Assembly: GCF_016722785.1 (NCBI RefSeq)
Contig: NZ_JAEQNE010000003.1
Span: 111,001-175,000, forward strand
Direction of reading: 5' to 3'
DNA length: 64,000 nt
Source: Ramlibacter monticola
GTDB taxonomy: Bacteria; Pseudomonadota; Gammaproteobacteria; Burkholderiales; Burkholderiaceae_C
Below, in pieces: positions 38,588 to 47,303 of the stretch. The translations under genes were made by a program, and so were the position numbers. A model generated the notes under the pieces. That model was not told the origin of the DNA, made no database searches, and saw only the letters and a list, made by a program, of their open reading frames with translations. Numbering within the stretch: the first letter of the stretch is position 1; every line of letters starts with the position of its first letter.

Positions 38588-38773
38588 TCAGTAGCCCGTG
38601 TCCATCCACGCCGTGGCGAAACCGATCAGCACGCAGGCGATCGCCACCGCATAGAGGATCCAGCCCGGCAGGGAGGCGGAGTCGTCGCCCACGCGACCGA
38701 CCAGGAAGCGGGCGCCGAGGAAGGCGATGAAGGCGAACAGGAAGGGATAGAAGTACGTGGGCAGCTCGGGCAT
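38588..38773 (-). CDS. Small two-helix membrane protein
   Basis: A 61-residue hydrophobic protein (TYFYPFLFAFIAFLGARFLVG, about residues 5-25, and ILYAVAIACVLIGFATAWM, 38-56). No family recognised. The ATG at 38773 gives a compact two-helix protein. It lies upstream of the large hydrolase gene on the same strand, 86 bases away. Confidence 0.6.
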   Translation of the reverse strand: MPELPTYFYPFLFAFIAFLGARFLVGRVGDDSASLPGWILYAVAIACVLIGFATAWMDTGY

Positions 38774-38866
38774 CTTCGGTTCCTCGCGATGCCACAAGTG
38801 TTGCCCGCTCCCGGCGGGAGCCTTGTCAGGCGCCTTCCGGCCGGCGTGTCCGCCCGCCGGCCTGGA

Positions 38867-39703
38867 TCAGAAGGAGAACGTGGCCCCGAGCATCGGTCCG
38901 TTGAAGCTCAGGTCGTGGGTCGGCTTGTCCGACTTCATCTCGTACGCGAGATACCGCCACAGCAGCGAGACCTCGCCCCAGGAGAACGCATAGCCGACGC
39001 CGGCCGCGGCCTGCCACGTCAGCTTCGATTGGCCGGTGCCGACGTCGAGGTAGAAGGGCAGCGACCAGCGCCGGCCCTCGCCGAAGACATGGCGGCCCTT
39101 CACGCCGATGATGCCGTCCCACAGCGTCTCGGTGCGCCCGGCCGTGCCCGAGCGGGCGCGCGGAGGCAGCGCCCCGATCGCACCGGCGATGTCGAAGCGC
39201 AGTTCCTGCTCGAGGTGCGCCATGCGCGTGCCGGCCAGCAGGTCCACCTTCGTGGCGGGATTCGAGAGCACGCGGTACTTACCGGCGAGCGTCCAGATGG
39301 AGCCCCGCAGGTCCCAGCCCAGGCTGGCGGAGGTGCTCGCGTCCAGCACGCCGCCGATGTTGAAGTCGCGGCTGCCCTGCTTGTCGTTGCCGGCGTGCAG
39401 GTACATGAAATCGGTGAAGAAGCCCCAGCGGCCGTTGTCGCCCTCGAAGGAGGCGAAGAAGAAGCCCTGGATCTTGTCGGCGATGTTGCCGACGTCGACC
39501 TCGATCGAGGGGAGGCCGGGGGCGGGATCCGCGGGGAAGCGGCTGGTCCCGTCCAGCGTGGGCAGGTAGACGTAGAGGGAGGCCTGGTAGCGCCAGGGGC
39601 CCGGCGAAGCGGCGACCTGCGCTTCGCCGCACAGCGGCTGGAGCGCGATGGCGCCCGCGGCCAGTGTCCCCAGGAGGCCGCGACGGCGGGTCCGGCGTTG
39701 CAT
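38867..39703 (-). CDS. Outer-membrane beta-barrel protein of unknown function
   Basis: A 278-residue protein with an N-terminal signal (twin-arginine RRTRRRGLLGTLAAGAIAL then AQA) and alternating hydrophobic strands ending GPMLGATFSF, where the final Phe is the classical outer-membrane insertion signal. Strand-like segments include QGFFFASFEGDNGRWGFFTD and LPFYLDVGTGQSKLTWQ. It resembles uncharacterised porin-like proteins. The glycine-zipper gene lies upstream, 5 bases away. Confidence 0.8.
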   Translation of the reverse strand: MQRRTRRRGLLGTLAAGAIALQPLCGEAQVAASPGPWRYQASLYVYLPTLDGTSRFPADPAPGLPSIEVDVGNIADKIQGFFFASFEGDNGRWGFFTDFMYLHAGNDKQGSRDFNIGGVLDASTSASLGWDLRGSIWTLAGKYRVLSNPATKVDLLAGTRMAHLEQELRFDIAGAIGALPPRARSGTAGRTETLWDGIIGVKGRHVFGEGRRWSLPFYLDVGTGQSKLTWQAAAGVGYAFSWGEVSLLWRYLAYEMKSDKPTHDLSFNGPMLGATFSF

Positions 39704-39708
39704 GGCCG

Positions 39709-40152
39709 CTACTTGACGGTGTAGCCGCGGCCCGTGAGGCAAGCGCCTCGGGCCTGGGCGAAGTTGGCCTGCATCTGGCTGTTGGCGGCGCCGGCCTGCT
39801 GCTGCGCGGCCGCGTTCTGCCGCCGGCTCTGCCCGCGCGCGGCCACGGCGCCGACCTTCGCTCCGGCGCTCGCGTCGTCGGCGACGATCTCCCCGACCAC
39901 CGCGCCCCGCGCGGCGCCCCGCACGCCGGCACCGGGCGCGGTGCCCGTGGCGGTGGTGGGCGGTGCGGCCACCGGTGGCGGCTTGGCGGGATCGAAACCG
40001 GTCTGCTGGACGGCCCACTGGTAGCAGGCCGCTTCATCGTTCTTCTGCTGCTGCGGCGACTGGCCCTTGGCGGGATACACGTACTGCTGCGCACCCACAG
40101 GAGCTGCCACTGCCGCGATCAGGACCACCATGGCCAGGGTCTTGTGCGTCAT
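39709..40152 (-). CDS. Exported glycine-zipper protein
   Basis: A 147-residue protein with a signal peptide (TLAMVVLIAAVAAPVGAQ) followed by a Gln/Ala-rich domain. GAGVRGAARGAVVGEIVADDASAGAKVGAVAARG, spanning about residues 85-118, is a glycine-zipper repeat (GxxxGxxxG spacing) of the sort found in outer-membrane-associated YMGG-type proteins. It precedes and probably shares a transcript with the barrel protein. The start at 40152 gives a proper signal. Confidence 0.8.
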   Translation of the reverse strand: MTHKTLAMVVLIAAVAAPVGAQQYVYPAKGQSPQQQKNDEAACYQWAVQQTGFDPAKPPPVAAPPTTATGTAPGAGVRGAARGAVVGEIVADDASAGAKVGAVAARGQSRRQNAAAQQQAGAANSQMQANFAQARGACLTGRGYTVK

Positions 40153-40224
40153 GAATTCACCTCGCGTCCGCGTGGACTGCGAACTTTGGGCGGGGTCGCG
40201 CAACTCGTCTAGTGGCCCAAGGGG

Positions 40225-41154
40225 CTATTCCCCCGGGGAAAGTCCTTTGCGTGCTGCAGGTTTCTCGGGCTGCCTCGACGCCACCAGCCACCACAGCGGG
40301 TTGAAGCCGGTGACGAAGGCGCAGGCCACCAGCACCAGCACGACGCCGGGCAGCATGCCGGGCGTGAAGGGCTCGCCGAGGAACAGGCCGCCCCAGGTCA
40401 CGCCGAACATCGGGATCATGAAGGCCGAGGAGGTCGCGGCGCTGGCGGAGATCTCCCGCATCAGCCGCATGCTGATCCAGTACATGAAGCCGGAAGTCAC
40501 CATGCCGAGCACGGCAATGGCGAGCAGGGCCTCGGGGCGCAGCTGCACCGCGGGTAGGCCGGCGCCCGCCGGCAGCAGCAGCACCAGGGCGCCGGCGGCA
40601 TGCACGGCGGCCGACGCGGGCAGGGGCTGCAGCACCAGCGTGGCCCGCTTCATCAGGATCGCGCCGAAGCCGTAGCTGGCCGAGGCCGCGACGCAGGCGA
40701 GCACCGCGAGCACCACGCGCGCATCGGGCTGCACCGGGCCCAGGCGCACCAGCAGCGCGACGCCACCCACGCCGGCGGCGCAGCCCAGGAGCTTGCGCAG
40801 CGTCAACCGCTCTTCCTTGAACAGGGCGCCGGCCAGCACGCCGAACAGCGGCGCGGTCGCGTTCAGCACGGCCGAATAGCCGGCCGGCAGCACCAGCCCC
40901 GCCCAGTTGAACAGCACGAAGGGCGTCACCACGGTCAGCAGGCTCAGGACGGTGAGCGAGATCCAGTGCGCCCGCGCCGGCCAGGCCTGGCGCGTGGCCC
41001 GCATCAGCACGGCCAGCACGACCGCGGCGAGGGCGCAGCGCAGGCAGGCCATGACGAGCGGACCGAAAGCCGGTGCCGCAATGCGGATCAGGGGAAAGGA
41101 TCCACCCCAGACGGCGGACAGGAAGACGAGCTGGGCGAAGTGGCGGGGCTGCAT
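40225..41154 (-). CDS. EamA/DMT-superfamily permease
   Basis: A 309-residue inner-membrane protein with about ten helices and two EamA repeats (first from QLVFLSAVWGGSFPLIR, second near LACVAASASYGFGAILMKR). The substrate is unknown. It is divergent from the branched-chain-type binding protein gene with a 99-bp spacer and is the third EamA protein in the window. Confidence 0.88.
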   Translation of the reverse strand: MQPRHFAQLVFLSAVWGGSFPLIRIAAPAFGPLVMACLRCALAAVVLAVLMRATRQAWPARAHWISLTVLSLLTVVTPFVLFNWAGLVLPAGYSAVLNATAPLFGVLAGALFKEERLTLRKLLGCAAGVGGVALLVRLGPVQPDARVVLAVLACVAASASYGFGAILMKRATLVLQPLPASAAVHAAGALVLLLPAGAGLPAVQLRPEALLAIAVLGMVTSGFMYWISMRLMREISASAATSSAFMIPMFGVTWGGLFLGEPFTPGMLPGVVLVLVACAFVTGFNPLWWLVASRQPEKPAARKGLSPGE

Positions 41155-41253
41155 GCAGGAGCCGCATTGTCCGGCCGCTGGTATTAACCCGCGTCCGCGG
41201 CGGGGCGGCAGCCCCTATCCTGCGGTCCCCGCCACTCGCCCGGGAGCGACGCC

Positions 41254-42495
41254 ATGCAGCGACGAACCTCCACCCTCGCCCTTGCCCTCCTGGGGCTGGC
41301 GCCCCTCGGATGGACCACGCTGGCGCGGGCGCAGAACGAGCCCTTGCGGGTGGGCTTCCTGACCGTGCGCACCGGGCCGCTGGCCGCCGGCGGCCGCCAG
41401 ATGGAGCAGGGCATCCAGCTGCTGCTGAAGGAACGCAACAACACGCTGGCCGGCCGCAAGGTGGAACTGGTCATCGCGGACACGGGCGGCAACCCGGCCG
41501 GCGCCAAGACGAAGACGCAGGAGCTGGTCGAGAAGGAGAAGGTGGCCGTCATCATCGGCCCGCTGGCCACCTTCGAGGCGATCGCCATCGACGACTACAT
41601 CCTGCAGGCGAAGGTGCCGCTGATCACGCCGACCTCGGCGGCGCAGAACGACCTCGCGCAGCAGAAGAAGAACGAATACGTGATCCACGCCGTCGGCACG
41701 GCGGCGCAGCCCACGCACGTGCTGGGGCAGTGGGCGGCGAAGAAGCTGGGCATGAAGCGCATCGCGCTGATCGCCGACGACTTCGCCTACGGGCACGAGG
41801 GCGCGGCCGGCTTCTTCAAGTCCTTCGAGGACAACGGCGGCAAGGGCATCCAGCGCCTGTGGCCGCCGCTGAACGCGCCGGACTACGGCAACTACATCTC
41901 GCAGATCAGGCAGAACGCCGACGGCGTCTATGCCGGCTTCGCCGGCACCAACGGCGTGCGCTTCCTGAAGCAGTACAAGGAGTACCAGCAGAAGGCACCG
42001 GTGCTCGGCAACCCGACCGCGGTGGACGAAGGCATCCTGCAGCTGATGGGCGACGAGGCGCTCGGCGTGTACTCCGCGAGCTGGTATTCGGCGGCGATCG
42101 ACAGCGCGGACAACCGCCGCTTCGTGGACGCCGTGAGAAGGGAATACAAGGTGACGCCGGGCTTCTACACCGCCGGCACCTACACGGCCGGCCTGTGGCT
42201 GGAGGCGGCCCTGCAGGCCATCAACGGCCGCTTCGAGGACAAGCCGGCCTTCATCCGCGCGCTGCACCAGGCGCGGCTCACCGCCGGCCCGATGGGCCCG
42301 ATCCGGCTCGACGAGTATTCCAAGCCGATCCTCACCATCTACATCCGCAAGGTGGAGCGCAAGGACGGTCAGCTCGTGAACACGATCGTGGACACCTTCC
42401 CCGAGGTGTCGCAGTTCTGGACCTACGAGCCCCGCGCCTTCCTGGCCATGCCGGCCTATTCGCGCGAGAGCCCGGTGGCGAAGAACCTGGAGTAG
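41254..42495 (+). CDS. Branched-chain amino acid-type ABC substrate-binding protein (LivK-like)
   Basis: A 413-residue periplasmic binding protein with a cleavable signal (LALALLGLAPLGWTTLARA, cleavage after ARA) and a Peripla_BP_6-type fold: LRVGFLTVRTGPLAAGGRQM, VAVIIGPLATFEAIAIDDY and KRIALIADDFAYGHEGA. Ligand could be an amino acid, amide or aromatic acid. No permease or ATPase genes lie next to it, so it is an orphan. It converges on the Bug gene and the two share a terminator hairpin at 42495-42525. Confidence 0.9.
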   Translation: MQRRTSTLALALLGLAPLGWTTLARAQNEPLRVGFLTVRTGPLAAGGRQMEQGIQLLLKERNNTLAGRKVELVIADTGGNPAGAKTKTQELVEKEKVAVIIGPLATFEAIAIDDYILQAKVPLITPTSAAQNDLAQQKKNEYVIHAVGTAAQPTHVLGQWAAKKLGMKRIALIADDFAYGHEGAAGFFKSFEDNGGKGIQRLWPPLNAPDYGNYISQIRQNADGVYAGFAGTNGVRFLKQYKEYQQKAPVLGNPTAVDEGILQLMGDEALGVYSASWYSAAIDSADNRRFVDAVRREYKVTPGFYTAGTYTAGLWLEAALQAINGRFEDKPAFIRALHQARLTAGPMGPIRLDEYSKPILTIYIRKVERKDGQLVNTIVDTFPEVSQFWTYEPRAFLAMPAYSRESPVAKNLE

Positions 42496-42525
42496 CGCAC
42501 CCCTCTCCCGGGGAGATGGGTGCGC
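42495..42525. terminator. Bidirectional hairpin between two converging binding-protein genes
   Basis: GCGCACCCCTCTCCC pairs with the reverse complement that follows, ending GGGTGCGC, giving about 15 stem pairs with one mismatch and a minimal loop. It lies right after the LivK-like stop and before the Bug stop. No T-run is present. Confidence 0.6.
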
Positions 42526-42532
42526 GCGGCGC

Positions 42533-43510
42533 TCAGTCCACGTGGATGTTCGCGTCCTTCACCACCTTGTTCCAGCGCGCGAGGTCGGCCCGGACCTGCT
42601 GCGCGAATTCCTCGGGCTTGTTGGCCACCGGCTCGAAGCCACCCTTCAGGTAGCGCTCGCGGATCTCCGGCAGCTGCAGCACCGCGGCCACCTCGCGCTG
42701 GATGCGGTCGACGATCGGTTTCGGCGTCTTGGCCGGCGCGAACAGCCCGTACCAGGAGTTGACCTCGAAGCCGGCGAGGCCCGACTCGATCATCGTCGGC
42801 ACCTCCGGCAGCACCGGGGAGCGCTTCGCGCTCGACACCGCGATGGGGCGCAGGCGACCGTCCTTCACGAAGCCGGCGATCGTCGGGATCACGGTGTAGA
42901 TCAGGGGGATCTGCCCGCCGGCCACGTCGGTCACCGCCTGGCCGCCGCCCTTGTAGGGCACGTGGCGCAGCTGCGCGCCCGAGCGCAGCGCGAGCAGCTC
43001 GCCCGCCAGGTGGGTGGTGGTCGCGGTGCCGGAGGAGCCGAAGCCCAGGCCGCCCGGCTGCGTCTTCGAGTAGTCCACCAGCTCCTTGAGGTTCTTCGCC
43101 GGCACCGAGGAATGCGCGGCGAGGATCAGGGTCGCGTCATTGAGCTTGGTGATCGGCACGAAGTCATTGACCGGATCGAAGGGCGCCTTGATCAGGTTGG
43201 GCGCGGCCACCATGGCGCCGTCGAAGCCCATGAGGATGGTGTAGCCGTCCGGCGCCGCGCCGGCCACGGCCTGCGCGCCGATGTAGCCCGAGGCGCCGGG
43301 GCGGTTCTCGATCACCACCGGCTGGCCGAGGCGCTCGCCGAGCTTGTCGCTGATGATGCGCACCACCGCGTCGCCGCCGCCGCCGGGCGAGAAGGGCACG
43401 ATGATCTTGACCGGGCGGGTGGGCCAGTTGTCCTGCGCGGCGGCGAGGGCGGCACTGCCGGCGACGACCAGGCCGAGCGCCAGCTTCGTGAGGAGGGAGG
43501 GGAACTTCAC
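42533..43510 (-). CDS. Bug-family tripartite tricarboxylate transporter binding protein
   Basis: A 325-residue periplasmic protein with signal LALGLVVAGSAALAAAQ and Bug signatures: WPTRPVKIIVPFSPGGGGDAV, AGAAPDGYTILMG and HVPYKGGGQAVTDV. Bug proteins bind carboxylic acids for TctAB-type transporters, but no membrane subunits are in the window. It is the last gene downstream of the glutaredoxin-DinB gene and 28 bases from it, so it may belong to the LeuCD/lyase set. Confidence 0.92.
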   Translation of the reverse strand: MKFPSLLTKLALGLVVAGSAALAAAQDNWPTRPVKIIVPFSPGGGGDAVVRIISDKLGERLGQPVVIENRPGASGYIGAQAVAGAAPDGYTILMGFDGAMVAAPNLIKAPFDPVNDFVPITKLNDATLILAAHSSVPAKNLKELVDYSKTQPGGLGFGSSGTATTTHLAGELLALRSGAQLRHVPYKGGGQAVTDVAGGQIPLIYTVIPTIAGFVKDGRLRPIAVSSAKRSPVLPEVPTMIESGLAGFEVNSWYGLFAPAKTPKPIVDRIQREVAAVLQLPEIRERYLKGGFEPVANKPEEFAQQVRADLARWNKVVKDANIHVD

Positions 43511-43538
43511 TGCTTTGTCTCCTGGGGGGTGATTCTCT

Positions 43539-44318
43539 TCAGCGGTCCCAGACTTCGTCCGGCACCGGCAGGCCGGCGAGGTCCTGCGAAGTGAGCGGGC
43601 CGTCGGGCTGGTGGCCGTAGGTCTCCAGCATCAGCATCACCTGGCGGGTGTGCTGGGCGGCGTGCCAGGTGGTGCGCTCCAGCACGTCGTGCATGGGGCG
43701 CTGGCCGTAGTAGGTTGGCACGGTGAAGTCGAGCGCCGGGTCCTTGCGCTCCTGCTCCTTCCACCAGGCCAGCACGCGGTCGCGCACCTGCAGGCCCCAG
43801 CGGGCGATGTCCTCGCCGCTCCAGTGCTCCGGCGGCACGTCGTTGAAGCCCTCGAACTTCAGCTCGATGCCCTGCGCGGCCTCCAGCCCCATCTCGGACA
43901 CGCGGAAGACGTGGAAGGCGGTGCCGCCGGGCGTGCGGTTGCGGTTGCGGAACACTTCGCGCAGTTCCGGGTCGGCGAACTGGCGCACGTAGCGCGCGGC
44001 GGCGTCCAGGACCAGGTCCAGCTTCGCGACCAGCTGCGCCGGCGGCAGCGGGTCCATCAGCTTGGTCTTGAGGTCCAGGAACTTGACGACGTCGTTGAAC
44101 GACTGGCACAGCGTGTACTTGCCGCCCAGCGCCACCACGGGCACGCTGCGCGCGCCGAGCTTCGCCAGTTCGGCCATGCCGGCCGGGTTGTTGTGCACGT
44201 TGATCGATTCGAACTCGATGCCCTGCTTGGTCAGGAATTCCTTGGTGCGCAGGCACGAGGAGCAGCCGGGCTGCCAGAACACCTTGATGCGGGCGGGCGA
44301 TTCTTGGGCGCGGTCCAT
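43539..44318 (-). CDS. Glutaredoxin-DinB fusion protein
   Basis: A 259-residue protein with two domains. Residues 9-80 are a glutaredoxin/thioredoxin fold with an N-terminal CxxC (Cys19, Cys22 in QPGCSSCLRT) and the cis-proline SVPVVALGG. Residues about 90-250 are DinB-like: His136 (AFHVFR), His219 and His223 (WHAAQHTRQV) are the typical metal triad. DinB proteins include thiol-dependent S-transferases and maleylpyruvate isomerases, so a fused redox domain is suggestive of glutathione-linked chemistry; function is inferred. It lies between the Bug gene and leuD, all on the minus strand. Confidence 0.8.
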   Translation of the reverse strand: MDRAQESPARIKVFWQPGCSSCLRTKEFLTKQGIEFESINVHNNPAGMAELAKLGARSVPVVALGGKYTLCQSFNDVVKFLDLKTKLMDPLPPAQLVAKLDLVLDAAARYVRQFADPELREVFRNRNRTPGGTAFHVFRVSEMGLEAAQGIELKFEGFNDVPPEHWSGEDIARWGLQVRDRVLAWWKEQERKDPALDFTVPTYYGQRPMHDVLERTTWHAAQHTRQVMLMLETYGHQPDGPLTSQDLAGLPVPDEVWDR

Positions 44319-44362
44319 GGGAAGCGGTCTCCTGTGGAGTGGGATGGATGGGGATTCGGGGT

Positions 44363-44986
44363 TCAGGCCTGCCAGACCCAGGGCCGTTCGGCGCGCTGGC
44401 GCTGCTGGAAGGCCGCGATGGCGGCGGCGTTCTTCAGGGTGGCGCCGATGGCGTCCAGGCCTTCGAGCAGCGCCTGCTTGCGCAGCGGCTCGACTTCGAA
44501 GGCGATCTCCTCGCCCGACGGCATCGCGATGCGCTGGCGGGGCAGGTCGATGCGGAGGGTGGCGTCCTCGCGCGTGGTCGCCTCGGCCAGTTGCCGCTGC
44601 AGCCGCTGCACGGTCGTGACGGGCAGCCGGATCGGCAGCACGCCGTTCTGGAAGCAGTTGCCGAAGAAGATCTCGCCGAAGGAGGGCGCGATCACGCAGC
44701 GGATGCCCAGGCCGGCCACGGCCCAGACGGCCATCTCGCGCGAACTGCCGCAGCCGAAGTTCTCGCCCGCCACCAGGATGCCGGCGCCGCGGAAGGGCAC
44801 GCGGTGGAACACGAAGTCGGGGTTCTCGGCGCCGTCGGCGAGGAAGCGCTCCATCTCGAACGCCCAGGCGCCCATCTCCTCGCGCGGCGTGCGGGCGCAG
44901 CGTTCGATGCGGATGATGCGGTCGGTGTCGACGTTGGCGTGCGGGTAGGGCGCGGCCACGGCCGTGACCACTTCGAACTGGCGCAT
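44363..44986 (-). CDS. leuD: 3-isopropylmalate dehydratase small subunit-like (LeuD)
   Basis: A 207-residue aconitase-superfamily swivelling domain. PYPHANVDTDRIIRI and the substrate loop GENFGCGSSREMAVWAV are diagnostic. It forms the active dehydratase with LeuC, whose stop codon overlaps its start. Because the pair sits with an isocitrate-lyase-family enzyme, Bug proteins and a GntR regulator rather than with leuA or leuB, it may hydrate or isomerise another substrate such as citramalate, dimethylmalate or itaconate-type acids. Confidence 0.9.
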   Translation of the reverse strand: MRQFEVVTAVAAPYPHANVDTDRIIRIERCARTPREEMGAWAFEMERFLADGAENPDFVFHRVPFRGAGILVAGENFGCGSSREMAVWAVAGLGIRCVIAPSFGEIFFGNCFQNGVLPIRLPVTTVQRLQRQLAEATTREDATLRIDLPRQRIAMPSGEEIAFEVEPLRKQALLEGLDAIGATLKNAAAIAAFQQRQRAERPWVWQA

Positions 44987-46386
44987 CAGAAGCTCCTCAC
45001 GTCCACGATGGCACCGGCGATCGCGGCGGCCGCCGCCATCTCGGGGCTGGCCAGGTGCGTGCGTGCGCCGGGGCCCTGGCGGCCGACGAAGTTGCGGTTG
45101 GAGGTGGAGACGCAGCGCTGGCCCGGCGCCACCAGCTCGCCGTTGGCACCGACGCACAGCGAGCAGCCCGGCTCGCGCCACTGCAAGCCGGCGGCGAGGA
45201 ACACCTCGTGCAGGCCCTCGGCTTCCGCCTCGCGCTTGACGCGCTCGGAGCCGGGCACGACCCAGGCTTCGACGTGCGACGCGACGCGCCGCCCCTTCAC
45301 GACCCGGGCCGCGCGGCGCAGGTCCGGCAGGCGCGCGTTGGTGCAGGAGCCGATGAAGACGCGGTCGATGCGGGTGCCGGCGATCGCTTGCCCGGGCTCG
45401 AGGCCCATGTACGCGAGCGCCTCGCTCCAGGACTGGCGGTGGACGTCGTCGGGCGCCTGCGCCGGGACGGGAACGCGCTGGTCGATGCGCACCACCTGCT
45501 CCGGGCTGGTGCCCCAGGTGATGTGCGGGGCGAGCTGCGTGCAGTCGATCAGCACCTCGGCGTCGAAGCGCGCGTCCGGGTCCGAAGGCAGGGTGCGCCA
45601 GTAGGCCTCGGCCTCCTGCCAGGCCTCCCCCCGCGGGACGTGGCGCCGCCCCTTCAGCCAGGCGAAGGTGGTCTCGTCCGGCGCCACCATGCCGACCTTG
45701 GCACCGCATTCGATCGCCAGGTTGCACAGCGTCATGCGGCCTTCCATGTCGAGCGCGCGCACCGCCTCGCCGGTGTACTCCAGCGCGTGGCCGGTGCCCC
45801 CGGCGGTGCCGATGCGGCCGACCAGCGCGAGGATCATGTCCTTGGCGCCCACGCCCGGCGGCAGCCTGCCCTCGAAATGCGCGCGCATGGTCTTCGGCCG
45901 GCGCTGCGGCAGCGTCTGCGTGGCCAGCACGTGCTGCACCTCGCTGGCGCCGATGCCGAACGCGAGCGCGCCGAAGGCGCCGTTGGTGCAGGTGTGGCTG
46001 TCGCCGCAGACCATGGTGAGGCCCGGCAGCGACAGGCCCAGTTCGGGCGCGACCACGTGCACGATGCCCTGCCCTTCGTCGCCGAGGTCGTACAGGCGCA
46101 CGCCGGTCTTCGCGGTCTGCTCGCGCAACCTCGCGATCAGTTCGTCTGCCCAGGGTGCGATGCCGCCGGTGCGGCCCGGCCGCGTCTCGACCACGTGGTC
46201 GGGCGTGGCGAAGGTCAGCTCGGGGTTGCGCACCTTGTGCCCGCTGCGCAGCACGGCCGCGATGGCGTCGCCGCCGCCCAGGTCGTGCAGCAGGTGGCGG
46301 TCGACGTGCAGGAGAGCGATGCCGGGCGCGAGCTGCGCGACGACGTGCTCGTCCCAGACTTTCTCGAACAGCGTGCGCGGATTCAC
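44986..46386 (-). CDS. leuC: 3-isopropylmalate dehydratase large subunit-like (LeuC)
   Basis: A 466-residue aconitase-family protein carrying the catalytic 4Fe-4S cluster: cysteines in FIGSCTNARL and in PGCSLCVGAN, plus GDSHTCTNGAFGA. The GTG start at 46386 overlaps the lyase stop codon (GTGA) and gives the usual NPRTLFEKVWDEHVV N-terminus; an ATG at 46413 would add nine residues. The pair LeuC/LeuD can catalyse 2-/3-isopropylmalate interconversion or act on methyl-substituted malates. Confidence 0.9.
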   Translation of the reverse strand: MNPRTLFEKVWDEHVVAQLAPGIALLHVDRHLLHDLGGGDAIAAVLRSGHKVRNPELTFATPDHVVETRPGRTGGIAPWADELIARLREQTAKTGVRLYDLGDEGQGIVHVVAPELGLSLPGLTMVCGDSHTCTNGAFGALAFGIGASEVQHVLATQTLPQRRPKTMRAHFEGRLPPGVGAKDMILALVGRIGTAGGTGHALEYTGEAVRALDMEGRMTLCNLAIECGAKVGMVAPDETTFAWLKGRRHVPRGEAWQEAEAYWRTLPSDPDARFDAEVLIDCTQLAPHITWGTSPEQVVRIDQRVPVPAQAPDDVHRQSWSEALAYMGLEPGQAIAGTRIDRVFIGSCTNARLPDLRRAARVVKGRRVASHVEAWVVPGSERVKREAEAEGLHEVFLAAGLQWREPGCSLCVGANGELVAPGQRCVSTSNRNFVGRQGPGARTHLASPEMAAAAAIAGAIVDVRSF

Positions 46387-47303
46387 GAGGCGTAGCGTTT
46401 CTCGAATTCCCATACTTCGGGAAAACCAACCAGTTCGTGCAGCCTCTTCATGTCGTAGCTGGGGACCGGGCTGCCCTCGGTCGTCCCGTTCCTCGCCAGG
46501 TACGCGAGCGCGTCCTCCGCCGCCTGGCACACCACCGACATCAGCGCGCCGGGCCAGATCGCGAGGTCGAATCCCATCTGCTGCAACTGCTGCGCCGACA
46601 GCTCCGGCGAGCGGCCGGTCGGCACCATGTTGGCGATCAACCAGGCGCCGCCGCCGGCGAGCTCCTCGCCGACGCGGCGGAATTCGTCCACGCTCTCCGG
46701 CGATTCGATGAAGACGATGTCGGCGCCGGCCTTGGCGAAGGCACGGCCGCGCGCGATCGCTTCGTCCAGGCCCAGCGCGGTGCGTGCGTCGGTGCGGGCG
46801 ATGACCAGGAAGTCCTTGCTGCGGCGCGCGTCCACCGCCACTTCGATGCGCTTGACGGCCTCGGCCAGGGGCACCACGCGCCGGTTGGGCGTGTGGCCGC
46901 ACTTCTTGGGCGACTCCTGGTCCTCGATCTGGATCGCCTGCACGCCGGCGGCCTCGTAGCCGCGCACCGTGTGGCGCACGTTGATCAGGCCGCCGAAGCC
47001 CGTGTCCGCGTCGGCGATCAGCGGGCGCGTGATGCCCTGCGCGATCGTGCCGGCGCGGCCCACCATGTCGGTGTAGCCCACGAGGCCCGCGTCGGGCAGG
47101 CCGAGGTGCGAGGCCGAGACGCCGTAGCCGGTCATGTAGAGGGCCTTGAAGCCCATGCGGTCGGCGATCTTGGCCGTGAACATCTCGTACACGCCCGGGG
47201 CGACGACGAACTCGCCGCGTTCCAGCGTGCGGCGCAGCGTGCCGGGTGCGTTGGAGGTGTCGGTGGTGGTGAGGGAGTGCATGCTTTTCTGCCCGTTGTT
47301 CAT
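46383..47303 (-). CDS. Isocitrate lyase/PEP mutase superfamily C-C lyase
   Basis: A 306-residue beta-barrel enzyme. The KKCGH signature (Lys133-His137) with its catalytic Cys135 marks the lyase branch rather than the phosphonate mutase branch, and ADADTGFG (Asp98, Asp100) binds Mg. Family members cleave isocitrate, methylisocitrate, dimethylmalate or petal-death-type substrates to pyruvate or glyoxylate plus an acid. Placed between the Bug gene and leuC with overlaps at both ends (ATGA and GTGA), it acts in the same pathway. The start at 47303 overlaps the Bug stop. Confidence 0.88.
   Translation of the reverse strand: MNNGQKSMHSLTTTDTSNAPGTLRRTLERGEFVVAPGVYEMFTAKIADRMGFKALYMTGYGVSASHLGLPDAGLVGYTDMVGRAGTIAQGITRPLIADADTGFGGLINVRHTVRGYEAAGVQAIQIEDQESPKKCGHTPNRRVVPLAEAVKRIEVAVDARRSKDFLVIARTDARTALGLDEAIARGRAFAKAGADIVFIESPESVDEFRRVGEELAGGGAWLIANMVPTGRSPELSAQQLQQMGFDLAIWPGALMSVVCQAAEDALAYLARNGTTEGSPVPSYDMKRLHELVGFPEVWEFEKRYAS

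Noticed and set aside
44363..46386. Plain leucine-biosynthesis leuCD
   Set aside because: No leuA or leuB adjacent, and tight overlap with a lyase of the isocitrate-lyase family; the symbols are kept for family identity only.
46383..47303. PEP phosphonomutase assignment
   Set aside because: The KKCGH motif with its catalytic cysteine is the lyase-type signature, and no phosphonate genes are nearby.
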